Source: Codonopsis lanceolata
Lineage: Eukaryota; Streptophyta; Magnoliopsida; Asterales; Campanulaceae
DNA length: 64,000 nt
Direction: 5' to 3'
NCBI GenBank assembly: GCA_013146195.2
Contig: CM028379.1
Location: 59,965,693-60,029,692 of the forward strand
The notes under the pieces were generated by a model. It saw only the letters and a list, made by a program, of their open reading frames with translations. It did no database searches and was not told where the DNA came from. Shown piece after piece: positions 1 through 10,475 of this stretch; the first letter of the stretch is position 1; each line of letters opens with the position of its first letter. The translations under genes were made by a program, and so were the position numbers.

Positions 1-961
1 GGGTAATATATTATTTTTATAACAAAAAAATAATGTATTACATATTTTATAGGTGATGTATTAAATATTGTCCTTTTATGTATTATGATCTATAACTATT
101 ATACGGTAATTCTCATTTCTAATATTTTGAATGCTATATTTTTAATTTGTTTTTATCTTTAAAGTGTATATTTTAGTGGGTTGGCCAACACCTCACCCCT
201 TGATGAATAATGGATACTTTCCGTAAAGTTTTCGTCAGATTTTACGAAGATTTGAACTGAATCACTAGAAAATAAGAGGCTAATAGACTTAATGGAAAAC
301 TAAAGATAAAAAATTGAGTGGCCAGCCAAGACAGACGGTCGGTCCTTCAAAAAATCAAAAGACATAATGAAACGGTTATCCCTCCGTCTTAGCGATGACG
401 GAATCGTAAAAAAAGAGGCTAAAAGAGTTAATGAAATATAACAAACTTAATGGAACCTAATGGAGAAGTGAAAAAGGATTTAAAAATAAAATAAATAAAT
501 AAATATTATTACTTTTCCAAAGGTCCGGCTGCCCACCTCTTGAATGTGCTGCAATTTTTCCTCTTAGTTTTTTTGTTCGCTAGGTTTCGTTAAGTATGTC
601 AGCAATTTTTTTCTTGAATTCAGTCTTAGTCTTTGTTAAATCTGACGGAACCTAACATGTTTAACGAAATATAACTTGCATTTTTGAAGGAGGGGCTGGG
701 TATAATAGGTGACCTCTCTTTTTGACCAACCAACTACATTGGCCGGGTATTTAAAAACAACTATATATATCCAAAAATTATTGTCTTATTTGACCAAACA
801 CACGAATCAAAGAAAAAAATTAAATTTTTATTAATATTAGTATAATGTGTAATTACTTTAAAGACCATGTGTGTGTTAATATGTGACACATAATTAGAGT
901 AGTAAGAAAAACTAAAGGTACAGTGGTAAAAGTGTTGTCATAAAAAAGAAACGTTTAAACA

Positions 962-999
<38 letters not shown>

Positions 1000-1074
1000 A
1001 TTTTTTTTTTTTTTGTGATAGACGAAAAAAAACTATAACAATTATTTTGGAACAATCGAAGTATTATTTGTATA
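1..1074. other. AT-rich intergenic spacer
   Basis: No gene is visible. The stretch is AT-rich with short purine tracts. It holds a (TA)n microsatellite at about 964-995 followed by a T run, just before the 3' end of the Helitron. Confidence 0.6.
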
Positions 1075-1471
1075 CTAGTCTTTGTGCTCGTGCTTATGGC
1101 ACGGCGCAAGTAGGGGAGGATGTCAGTATTGGAACAGAGAGATTAAGATTACAAGCCCTAGACTTGAAAATCAGTGCTTGTGCGTGGAAGGGGGATATGG
1201 CTCTGTCGGATTTTGAATCATGAAAAGGGACATGAGAGAGCTAGGGAAGAGAGAGATGGTTGTGAAGCGAGAAAGGAGGGGAAAGAGAGGGGAAGTTGGA
1301 TATCGGCAGGGAGAAGTGGGGGAGTTGGAGAGGGGTTGCATAACTGCTCTTCGCACATGTGAAATCTAGACGAAATTGAGACCGTATGATATCGGTAAAT
1401 GAATTGATCTCAGCCGCTCTTTATCTCAAGTCAATTGCGAGCGTGTTTCCCAAGTTGTATTATAATATAGA
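1075..1471 (-). mobile_element. Non-autonomous Helitron, 397 bp
   Basis: Read on the minus strand, the element starts with TCTATATTATAATAC at 1471 and ends in CTAG at 1078-1075. About 15 bases before that end is a GC-rich hairpin with stem CGTGC/GCACG and loop CATAA. The preceding base is A and the following base is T, which is the AT target Helitrons use. Established for the class: 5'-TC, 3'-CTRR, a subterminal hairpin, A/T flanks and no target duplication. There is no RepHel coding sequence, so it would depend on a helper. Related copies with the same ends and hairpin lie at 61469-62585. Confidence 0.75.
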
Positions 1472-2198
1472 TATTTATAAGGGTTTAAGGGAAAAAAATT
1501 ATTATTTTTTACACGAAGTCAAGGACAAAAAGGAAATTTCCGTAATGCTTCCTCCGTTCCCAAATTATTGTCTTGCTTTCTTTTTTCGTCCGTTTCAAAA
1601 TAATTGTCTTGTTTGAAACTTTCTATTTTAGAACAACACTTTTACAACTTTACCCTTATTTTTTCATCCTACTTTAATTATGGGTAGGGCTGGCGATTGA
1701 GTGAGTTGGGTCGGGTATGAGTTGAGTCAAACCCGCTATATTAAACGAGTCGAAATGAGTTGGGTCAAAATGGGTAACGGGTCAGAACGAGTCGACCTAT
1801 TTCAACCCACATTTTCTATCGAAAAACCTATATTTATATAGTAAAAAAATAACTAGTCAAAATGGATAACGTGTATATATATATATTGTGAACCGACCAG
1901 AAAATTTCTATGAAATTTGAAAGCTCTTTCCTTTATTGGATATAACTAACACCAAATGAGCTATAAACTTTTTGTAGGAAACATTATGATCAAGCATAAG
2001 CTTTCTGAGAAAAATCAATTCAAGTTGTAGAAAAAAAAAAGATTCTTTGAAGGTGAAATTCATAGAAGAAATTAAGAAGAATAGTTGTGCAATGCAATAC
2101 AATTATGCCTAATAAAATAAAATAAATAAATAAAAAGCCTAAGAAATATACAGTGTATACAAATGTGATCACGAATGTAACCACATTGACAACTAATA
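1472..2198. other. Intergenic spacer with GGGTC-rich low-complexity patch
   Basis: No gene is visible. About 1685-1810 is rich in GGGTCRGGT/GGGTCAAA words, which also occur near 49880-50220. The rest is AT-rich and probably contains the 3' untranslated end of the minus-strand copia element. Confidence 0.45.
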
Positions 2199-2846
2199 TT
2201 ATAAAATGCAAACACTAAGAGATCTCCATAGGGTGGAAAATCTCTCATAATCTAATGGCTCGGTAAATATATCTGCAAGTTGATTTTCAGTTCTTATGAA
2301 TTCTATACGTATGATATTTTTTTCTAATAGATCTCGAATGAAATGATGTCTAATGTCAATGTGCTTAGTTCGAGAATGTTGCACATGATTCTTTGATATA
2401 TCAATAGCACTTTTATTATCACAATATATAAGTAATGAGTGACTATGCAAACCATAATCCTCAATCATTTGATTCATCCAGAGCAACTGAGTACAACTGC
2501 TACCAACTACCACATATTCAGATTCAGCAGTAGAAAGAGAAACACAATTTTGTTTCTTACTATACCAAGACACAAAGTTAATTCCAAGGTACAAACAACC
2601 ACCAGAGGTACTTTTTCTATCATACACATCACCAGCCCAATCAGAGTCACTAAAACCAATTAAATTAGTATTTGTATATTTGGAGTACCAAATCCCTAAT
2701 TCTGAAGTTCCTTTGACATATATAATAATTCTTTTTAAGGTCATAAGGTAAGATTCCTTGGGGTTTGCTTGATATCTAGCACAAACACATACACAATGCA
2801 TAAGATCTGGACGACTAGCAGTCAAGTAAAGTAAACTAGCTATCAT
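2199..2846 (-). pseudogene. copia RNase H domain
   Basis: About 215 codons remain open. Visible motifs are the linker YLTASRPDLM near the start, SDSDWAGD (first catalytic Asp of RNase H), the STAESEY box, the CDNKSAI box and the C-terminal QLADIFTEPLD. This is the end of the copia polyprotein; it degrades the RNA strand of the RNA:DNA hybrid. It is separated from the reverse transcriptase by a frameshift near 2843-3030. Confidence 0.85.
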
Positions 2847-3042
2847 ACTTCTATAGAGGGTATTACTAACATCTTTACCATTATCATCTCAACTAACCTT
2901 GACTTTGGAAGACATAGGAGTCTTTTTATGAGCAGCATTCTCAATTTTGAATTTCTTAACCAAATTTTTAGCATACTTAGCTTGTGAGAGAAAAATACCA
3001 TCTTTAGTTTGTTTAATTTGCATACCAAAAAAAAAAAAAAAA

Positions 3043-3507
3043 TTAATCACCAATCATACCCATCTCAAATGTAGAAGTCATTCCATTTACAAATTGTTTT
3101 AACATAGAATCAGATGTGGAACCAAAAATTATATCATCTACATATGTTTGAGCAATACGAATTTCTTTATTAAATTTTTGAATAAACAAAGTTTTATCAA
3201 CCTCTCCTCTTTTAAAATCATTTTTAAGTAGGTAATCAGTTAATCCACCATACCAAGCTCTAGGAGCTTGTTTCAAACCATAAAGAGCTATCTTAAGTCT
3301 ATCAATATGATCTGGCTTAAAAGAGCCTTCAAAGCCTTTAGGTTGTTCTACATAGATTTCTTCATTTAACACACTATTCAAGAAAGCACTTTTAACATCC
3401 ATTTGTTTTAATGAAATACCTAAATAACATGCAATAGCTAACAACAATGTAATGGATTCAATTCTAGCAAGTTGAGCAAAGGTTTCATTAAAATCAATTC
3501 TCTCCAC
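3043..3507 (-). pseudogene. copia reverse transcriptase
   Basis: About 154 codons are open. They contain the conserved MDVKSAFLNS stretch, GLKQAPRAWY, and the catalytic YVDDIIFGS box carrying the two Asp residues. The N-terminal part continues at 3586-3795 after stops (TNVIATK replaces the expected TKWVFR region). The polymerase is therefore split and cannot be made as one protein. Confidence 0.85.
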
Positions 3508-3758
3508 TTGAGTGTATCATTGAGAAACTAAACGAGCTTTATTTCTAATCACATTACCTTTTTCATCAGACTTATTTTTAAATATCTACTTGGTTGCTAT
3601 AACATTTGTAGATTTAGGACGTGGAACTAAATACCAAACATCATTTTTCACAAATTGTTCTAGTTCATCTTGCATGACATTTATCAAAGGTTCATCTTTT
3701 AAAGCTTCTACCACATTTTTAGGTTCTATTTCAGAAACATAGCAACAAGTATGCATTT

Positions 3759-4870
3759 TCAAATATTCAAGGGACAAACAAGCAAGTTTAACCATGTCTT
3801 TGTAACTAACCTTTTATCTTCTTTTGTTTGCACACCTACACTCACTTCACCAATCACCAAACTGGAAGGGTGATCATTTTGAATTCTGCTAGGAATGTCT
3901 TTTGATCTGTTCGTAATGTTTTTTTCTTCATTAGAATTAGAATAAGTTTCAGCATTCTTCAATGAAGTCCCCGATGAAGGTACATTGGAGCCTTCATTCG
4001 TTCCAACATTCTTTGAAACAGTTTCTTCACTTGGAATAACTTCAGATTCTGAAGTTTGTAGACTTTCTAGTAGATCATCAACTTGATCATCAGCACTTTT
4101 TCTACCCAAATCAGATAGATCATCAAGGACAATGTTCATAGATTCCATAATAGTTATTGTCCTATGATTGAATACTTTATAGGCACGGCTATTTGTAGCA
4201 TATCCCATAAACACGCACTTATTACTTTTAGAATCAAATTTAGCAAGATGCTCTCTATCATTTAGCAAGTAACAAATACTATCAAAAACATGAAAATACT
4301 TTATAGTATGTTTGTTTCCTTTTAGAATTTCATAAGGAGTCATATTTCTACCAGGTCTTAGATACACACGATTAATAATATGACAAGAAGTATTTAAAGC
4401 TTTTACCCAAAATCTTTAAGACAAATTCTTAGAATTAAGCATAACACGAGCCATTTCTTGTAGGGTCCTATTTTTTCTTTCAGCTACTCCATTTTGTTGA
4501 GGGGTTTTAGGAGCAGAAAATTAGTGTAAAATTTCTTTTTTATCACAATAAGATGAGAATGATGAATTCTCATATTCTTTACCATAGTCAGATCTAAGTT
4601 TCACAATAGTAAGATTATAAGTATCAGATTTTTCTCTAATAAAGAATACTCATGTAAATCTAGAAAAATCATCAACACAAACAAAAGTAAACTTTTTACC
4701 ACCTAAGCTTTCAACTTCAATTGGTCCCATGAGGTCAGTATGAACCAATTCAAAACATCAAGAAGCACAATTTTGAATACTTTTATGTGAAGCTTTGGTT
4801 TGTTTACCCTTTTGACATGCACCACATATTTTCATTGCTTTGCTATTTAATTTTGGCAAACCTCTAACAG
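3759..4870 (-). pseudogene. copia integrase
   Basis: The region 4370-4870 encodes a degenerate DDE core with several stops: HTDLMGPIE, a second-Asp region LRSDYGKEYE, and NGVAERKNRTLQEMA with the catalytic Glu. The C-terminal half, 3759-4367, is open for about 202 codons with MTPYEILKGNKH and CVFMGYA, followed by an acidic Ser/Asn-rich linker that leads to the reverse transcriptase. Identification rests on these copia integrase signatures. Confidence 0.8.
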
Positions 4871-4871
4871 C

Positions 4872-5543
4872 TTAATGTCTAATAAGTTCTTCTAGTTTCT
4901 TAGTACTCATATGACCAAGTTTTTTATGCCATAAGTCAATTTCATTTATGAAAGAACAATGACAAGTTATTATGTTAGCAACAAGATAGCAATTATCATT
5001 AGATCTAATGCATGATAAAATACATAAGTTATTTTTATTAAAAACATCACATTTTTCTTTGTTGAATCTAACATACATGTTATTATCATATAATTGACTA
5101 ATACTTATCAGATTAGGAATCAAACCTTCAAGATGATACATATTATTTAATTCAAGAATTTAGAATACCTTTACCAATTATTTTCCTTGTACACCACCAC
5201 CATATGTCACACACCCAGCTTTGACGTTTTTATAATTTTCCAAATATTCTTTGGAACATGTCATATGCCTAGAGCAACCATTATCAAAATGTTATGTACC
5301 TGCAATGTTAGACTTGAGAGAAGTAAAGGTAACATGACAAAATATTCTGGATTTTTGTTTCCAAGTAAATCTGGCAGAATATGAATGAAATATGGAATGA
5401 AGGTTCATTGGAGCTTTCATTGAGTTCTGAAAAACATTTTTCGCCAGATCAACTTGTCTTTTATGGGAATGAGGTTTAATATGACCACTAATAAAATAGT
5501 AGAAACCGATCATACTACGTTTTTTGCCGTTTGGGCATCCCAC
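4872..5543 (-). pseudogene. copia gag end, protease and GAG-pre-integrase remnants
   Basis: 4872-5141 carries LWHKKLGHMSTKKL, the GAG-pre-integrase signature. 5292-5543 carries a zinc knuckle with cysteines lost (SGHIKPHSHKRQ is recognisable, but the first cysteines are Phe/Tyr and the last is Ser), followed by the segment that normally leads to the protease active site. The protease DSG box itself is not intact between them. The element's sequence stops at about 5543. Confidence 0.65.
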
Positions 5544-5576
5544 GGCTTAGCTTCTCGCTAGAGCATTTCGCTTTTT

Positions 5577-5815
5577 GAAGACCCTCACCTCGATGAGGTT
5601 GCTAGATTTCTTGAAGACCTTCACCACGGTGAGGCTGCTGAATTTCTCAAAGACCTTCACCACGGTGAGCCTGCTGGATTTTTGAAGACCCTCACCATGG
5701 TGAGGCTGCTATATTCCACGAAGACGCTCACCACATTGAGGTTGTTAGATTCCTCTAAGACCCTCACCATGTTGAGGTTGTTGGCTTTCTTAAAGACCCT
5801 CACTACGTTGAGGTA
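5577..5815. repeat. 36-bp minisatellite, block 1 (7 units)
   Basis: Units begin GAAGACCCTCACC at about 5577, 5613, 5649, 5684, 5720, 5756 and 5792, so the period is 36 bp. Each contains a small inverted repeat (CCTCACC...GGTGAGG). The period is 12 codons, and the minus strand is open through the last units as a 12-residue repeat of the type VVRVFKKANNLN. It directly adjoins block 2. Confidence 0.85.
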
Positions 5816-5816
5816 C

Positions 5817-6085
5817 ATTATCCTCCCGCTCAAGCGTCTCGCGGTTGAGTAGATTATCCTCCCGCTCGAGCATCTCGTGGTTGAGTAGATTATCCTCCCA
5901 CTCGAGTATCTCGCGGTTGAGTAGATTATCCTCCCGCTCAAACATCTCGCGGTTAAGCTTCATATTATCCTCTTGCTCGAGTGTTTCCTAATTGAGTAGA
6001 TTATCCTCCCGCTCTAGCATCTCGCGGTCGAGCTTTATTTTATCCTCCCACTCGAGTATCTCGCAGTTGGGTAGATGTCTTGCTT
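5817..6085. repeat. 36-bp minisatellite, block 2 (about 7 units)
   Basis: Units begin ATTATCCTCCCGCTC at 5817, 5853, 5889 and 5925, exactly 36 bp apart, then continue with slightly longer, more diverged units to about 6085. The minus strand reads through as the 12-residue repeat SGRIIYSTARYS. Together with block 1 the array lies just upstream of a polypurine tract and an LTR-like start, the position where some Ty3 elements carry tandem repeats. Confidence 0.85.
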
Positions 6086-6130
6086 GTCAGAAAATTATAC
6101 TCCTTACCCTTGAGATAAATCCCAAGGAAT

Positions 6131-6473
6131 AAGGACAAGGGGGCTACTGAAGTGCATATTTTTATTCTACCTCAAAAGGCATTTGGGCCTCACTTAGGCA
6201 AGGAGGCTCTCTACTACACCTAACCCACTATGCTATACATGTCTACTGAATGCTTCAGGTCGGACCCATGCGTGACAAGCCAACCCTAACCCCTCAGGTA
6301 TAAATAAACCATACTAGCTCATACTACGGGGGCTCTCTCTTCTACAGTTTTGCAGACCTACACTTAGCCAGATATTCAGACACGATTTGACGACCGATCC
6401 AGTCAATGGACGATTCAAGTACGACCATGAATTTTGGCACCACCCCCGTTATGATGATATTTTTGCATCATCA
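6131..6473 (+). mobile_element. Polypurine tract and LTR-like block
   Basis: AAGGACAAGGGGG (6131-6143) looks like a polypurine tract, followed by a TG at 6148 that could start an LTR. A TATAAATAAA promoter box lies near 6300, and the block ends GCATCATCA at 6473. At 6474 the sequence abruptly becomes homologous to the LTR end at 9600-9659. I read it as the 3' end of one Ty3-type element abutting another. There is no second copy in the window to confirm LTR identity. Confidence 0.45.
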
Positions 6474-6871
6474 GTTGTCAAGTGTCGAGGGTGCATATTC
6501 TTCAATTCGGTGCTTGGGTCGTGTTTCACATCAATTTGTATCATAGCCAATCGAAGAGGTAACCCGAATTTTCGTCTAATCTTTCGTTATATTTTCATTC
6601 ATTCTTCGTTCATTCTTCCTCTTCTTCTCTTAAACGAAGTCTCTAGAAAATTGAAAGAAAAAAAAAGTGTTGAATTGAAAGAAAAAAAAAGACAAAATTT
6701 TTCAATTTACCCATTGATTTTCATTTTCTCTTCTTACTTTCATTGTGAATTGCATTTCACTTTGAAATTTACTCATTCATTATGGTGAATCGTGGTCGAA
6801 TTTTTCATTCTCATTGTTACATCTGAAGCACAATATGTGAATTAAAAATAAATGTATATGCTGATTTTAAT

Positions 6872-7180
6872 TTGGTAAGCAAGGAAGTTGTCGAAGAATT
6901 GGGAATTCGTGTCGAATGGCTTTATGATAATGAGGATAATAGGCGAATTAGGCAAGCTCTAATTCCTTTCTCCATGGGAGGGTATAAGGATGAAGTTTGG
7001 TCTGAAGTGGTGTCGGGTCTAGATGGACAATTGGTGCTTGGCCTATCATGGTTAGTTGATCGCCAAGTCAAACATGATGCTTTCAATAGGTTTTTTTTGT
7101 GTTAAATCAAAAGAAAATCACACTTGCACCATTAACAACAATGGAGCTCTATCAAAAAGAAGTGATTGCAATGAGGGAGG
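6872..7180 (+). pseudogene. Ty3 protease C-terminal fragment
   Basis: The open stretch 6872-7105 contains YKDEVWSEVV, LVLGLSWLVDRQVKHD and the following KKITLAPLTTMELYQKE (next frame). These match the tail of the retropepsin domain and the linker to reverse transcriptase in plant Ty3 polyproteins, where the usual text is 'LLGRPWQFDR'. The catalytic Asp lies upstream and is absent. A frameshift occurs at about 7105. The reverse transcriptase is missing altogether. Confidence 0.55.
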
Positions 7181-7420
7181 ATCTAAATACTACGAAGGTG
7201 TTGATGATTGAGACAGAAAAACTTGAAAATGAGAGGCTTGAAATTGAAAGAAGAGAAAAAAAAAGTGGATTGAAAAAAAAAAAAGAGTTGAAAAAGAAAG
7301 AAGTTAGAAGGAGGAAGAAAAAAACATTGAGCAAGAAAGGGTAGAAAGAGTTGAAAAAGAAAAGATTGAGAAAGAGAAGTTTGAGAAAGAAGAACTCAAA
7401 AAAAGAGACAAATGAGATAG
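7181..7420 (+). repeat. Lys/Glu-rich low-complexity stretch
   Basis: An A/G-only stretch encodes runs of Lys, Glu and Arg in any purine-rich frame. It is low-complexity expansion within the decayed Ty3 element and should not be counted as a gene. Confidence 0.6.
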
Positions 7421-7439
7421 CGGTTCGCGAAAATTAAAA

Positions 7440-7768
7440 TTGTTCCATGTCTATGAAGATACATTAGATTTCGAACCTCCAACTCCATCGGTTTCTTGGT
7501 TTATGAAGCAAATTATAGATGGTTTTTTCTTCTCTACGCAATGGGCAGATTGGATGTCTCTCGTCTCAAGGGCGAATCATATAGTTTCACGTATAGATTC
7601 GAGGACAAATTATTTTCAAGAAGAAGGCTGATGTGATCATAGGGTCAAGGATTGACACTTTAAAAATGGAGGGGCTTAAGAGTCAAGTTTGGGAAGCTAA
7701 AGGAAAGTTTTGTCGCACCAATAAATCAACAAAAAAACAATCTGCTTATGGCGTGATCGCCCTAGGCG
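7440..7768 (+). pseudogene. Ty3 polyprotein C-terminal tail fragment
   Basis: A short open stretch ends in DSRTNYFQEEG. DSRTN-FQEG(E)D is a recognisable C-terminal tail of plant Ty3 polyproteins. Its closeness to the protease fragment (about 300 bp) shows that reverse transcriptase, RNase H and integrase have been deleted. Confidence 0.5.
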
Positions 7769-7773
7769 ATCGC

Positions 7774-9161
7774 TGTTGGGATTTTAATCGAAATTAACAA
7801 GGCGGAAAATCAAAACTATAATTTAAAAATCATCCCAAGATCCAAGCGAATTAATATAAATTAGATTTATGATGCATACCCAAATATTGGAACGATCAAT
7901 CTTCAATAGAGTCACATTTGAATCACGATCACCGCAACAAACAATTTGCGTGACTTCTCTATGGTATCCACACGAATGGATTGAACAGTATTAATCCAAT
8001 AATTCTGTGCTAAACAATTGATGAATCAAAGTATGAAATCTTTCGTCTAACGAAGAACTAATCCCTAATTTTTCTCATAATGAATTTAGTGTTTTACCAA
8101 ACCCTAAATTCCTTTTGTGTGTCTAACACTCCTTTAAGAAGACTCTTATATGTATATAGGAAAGAGAGATATGGGCCGGTCATTATAAGTTCTAGTCTAA
8201 CTAGGACTATATTGTGGTCTCCATTTTATTTTACCTTGAGCCCATTAATCTGATTAATGACACAAATAAATTACAATGCAACTCATTCTAAGTATGTGAC
8301 CAAATAGTTTCCTAAATTATGTTGGCAATAATTAATTACTAAATCAAATATACAATTAATTATAAACAATGAGTGTCATCTAGCAATACATCATCACTAC
8401 CCAAGTAATATGAATTATCAGTGATTACAAATAATTGATTATGACCAAAATAGTTCTTTTTCCTTTGTCCAAATATTTGATTAAACATAATGCATGGAAC
8501 GTGTCATCCTTGTTAAAGTTTAATCTTGATTTATTGATCTCCGAGTAGACTTATATAATAAACAAATAAACTCAATATCTCATATTAATTTATTTGAGCA
8601 CGACCATGCATTTACTTAAGTCTCACTCATCAAGGGGCTAAAAAATATTATACTCATGTTATGTAGGAGGGACAAAGTCCATCTACATCGTTCATATCCC
8701 TCAATATAATTCGTGGCATATCTAATATCCAACTTTATAATCACCTTGTTACAGAACGACGTTTATCGGTATCAAAATATACAACTCCTCATCAAGGGTA
8801 TATAACGACTTCAAATCAACGGACAACGAACATATTTGTCACTATGAGAATCGCTTATGACACTTATGTAACGATCCACGTAGTATTCTCATGGGGTCGA
8901 TCGAGTACGCCGTTACACCTAACATGCACCCATGTGTAGACTTATATCAACTTTATGAGTCTCAACATATACTAGTCTTCGTGTATTATTATTACCCTTA
9001 TTAATAATAATACTCGACCAGGGATATTTAATAATAACATATTTATTCTAAGGGCTTTGTGAGGCATTACTATGAATAAACAAACAATACATAATAAATA
9101 AATACCTCAATAAATAATGATATTTGGAGAAATAGATTTGCCTTTAGGGCATAAACCAACA
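7774..9161. mobile_element. Solo LTR, 1388 bp, with 5-bp TSD
   Basis: The block begins TGTTGG and ends CCAACA, the canonical TG...CA inverted ends, and is flanked on both sides by ATCGC (7769-7773 and 9162-9166). There is no internal coding region, primer-binding site or second LTR, so it is the product of recombination between two LTRs of a complete element. The ends resemble copia LTRs. It splits the short near-palindrome GATCGCCCTAGGCGATC of the host Ty3 element. Confidence 0.85.
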
Positions 9162-9734
9162 ATCGCCACACCTCATTTCCAGCTTTTGGTATTTTCAGCT
9201 TTAAGTCAATATCATTGTAATCTCCACCCAACCTTTGAAATTCCCCTAGTGCACGAATCTGCAGTTTATTTTGAGTATTTGTAGCCTATAAAAGGCACGA
9301 TCAAATGATGTAATAAGATGATATATGATTAATTAAATCAATGTATCTTAGATCATTGTTTGCTCTTATGAGTGTTGCTCTTAATTGAGGGTTGTGAGGT
9401 TTCTAGGATTAGAATCTCAACCCCAAACTTATCAATCTAGTTGATTCGAGAGCTTGTGACGTTCAGTGATCGTAGGTTGTTAACAATTGGGTTGTCGGTT
9501 CGCGATTGCACCCCAAGTTCCTATTCAATTGCGAATAGGGGCTCAATCTATCCATTACTTTCAAATGTTTTCCATCTTAAGTTCTTAATTTCCGTGTTCG
9601 TTGTCAAGTGTCGAGGGTGCATATTCTTCGATTCGGTGATTGGGTAGTGTTTTACATCACTCAACTTAAAAAAGGAAATGCATAAAAAAGATCTATATTG
9701 TTTGACATGCATCACTACTAGAAAAATGACCTTT

Positions 9735-10185
9735 AGCAACAGAATTTTCCGTCGCTAAAGTCAGAATTTCGTCGCTAATGGCTCCCAGCGACGGAATTTT
9801 TTTGTTGGTGGGCCGTCGGTGATCACGCGTTGCAGATGTGCGACGGATCAACCAATTTCCGTCGCTAAAGGTTAATATCAGCGACGGAAATTTCCGTCAC
9901 TAAAGGTATTTATAAGTTAATTAAAATGTAATTTTAGTGACGGAAATTTCCGTCGCTAAAGGTATTTATAAGTTAATTAAAATTTAATTTTAGTGACGGA
10001 AATTTCCTTCGCTAAAGACTTTTAAAAGTTAATTAAAATTTAATTTCAGCAATGGAAATTTCCGTCGCTAAAGGATTTTAAAAGTTAATTAAAATTTAAT
10101 TTCAGCAACGGAAAATCTCGTCGCTAAAGGCTTTTAAAAGTTAATTAAAATTTAATTTCAGCAACGAAAAATTCCATCACTAATA
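9735..10185. repeat. Left subterminal repeats of the CACTA element
   Basis: Repeats carry CCGTCGCTAAAG. From about 9890 they become regular, with a period of about 56-57 bp (five units), each holding the palindrome GACGGAAATTTCCGTC or a decayed form. In En/Spm such subterminal repeats are bound by the TNPA protein; that role here is inferred by position and family. Confidence 0.8.
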
Positions 10186-10475
10186 ATGAAAAAAAATAAA
10201 AAAAAATACACAAAATACTATAATTATAAATTTTTGTACTTGATAATATAACAATTAATACAAAACTGAAGATACAAAATAAACAATAATATAAAACCAA
10301 TTTAAAAATTAACCTCAAACTCTAAATGTTATTACATAGAAGTACCAAATATATACATGCAAAATCAAACAATGAGGATTAAATGTATCTCCCCCATTCT
10401 GTGCACTCTATCTCCCCTCTTTTTACGTCCTTCAAGTGTGATTTCTTTTCAAACCTGAGGATTAAATGGAAAGGG

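Larger units (their letters stand above)
2199..5543 (-). mobile_element. Decayed Ty1/copia retrotransposon, pol region
   Basis: The minus strand carries the copia order: gag zinc-knuckle remnant, protease/GAG-pre-integrase, integrase, reverse transcriptase, RNase H. It is broken by several stops and frameshifts. The order integrase before reverse transcriptase assigns it to Ty1/copia. The 5' LTR and most of gag are missing. The homology ends near 5540, where a minisatellite belonging to another element begins. I could not identify a 3' LTR at the left side. It is inactive. Confidence 0.85.
6474..9659 (+). mobile_element. Deleted Ty3 retrotransposon derivative
   Basis: A 60-bp sequence starting GTTGTCAAGTGTCGAGGGTG occurs at 6474-6533 and again at 9600-9659, as expected for the ends of two LTRs. 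Immediately after the first copy is ATTTGTATCATAGCC (6534-6548), a degraded form of the initiator-tRNA-Met primer-binding site. Between them are only scraps of a Ty3 polyprotein and a nested 1388-bp solo LTR. Only the last 60 bp of the left LTR survives. A TATAAAAGG box near 9290 fits a promoter inside the right LTR. Confidence 0.65.

Noticed and set aside
1685..1810. Possible hAT-type MITE beginning TAGGGCTGGCGATTG
   Set aside because: Only one end-like sequence is visible and no matching inverted end or 8-bp duplication was found. GGGTCGGGT words are common low-complexity in plant spacers.
7099..7344. Lys-rich open frame and its Phe-rich complement
   Set aside because: Purine-only sequence is open by composition alone. 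Only the first few codons resemble a Ty3 linker.
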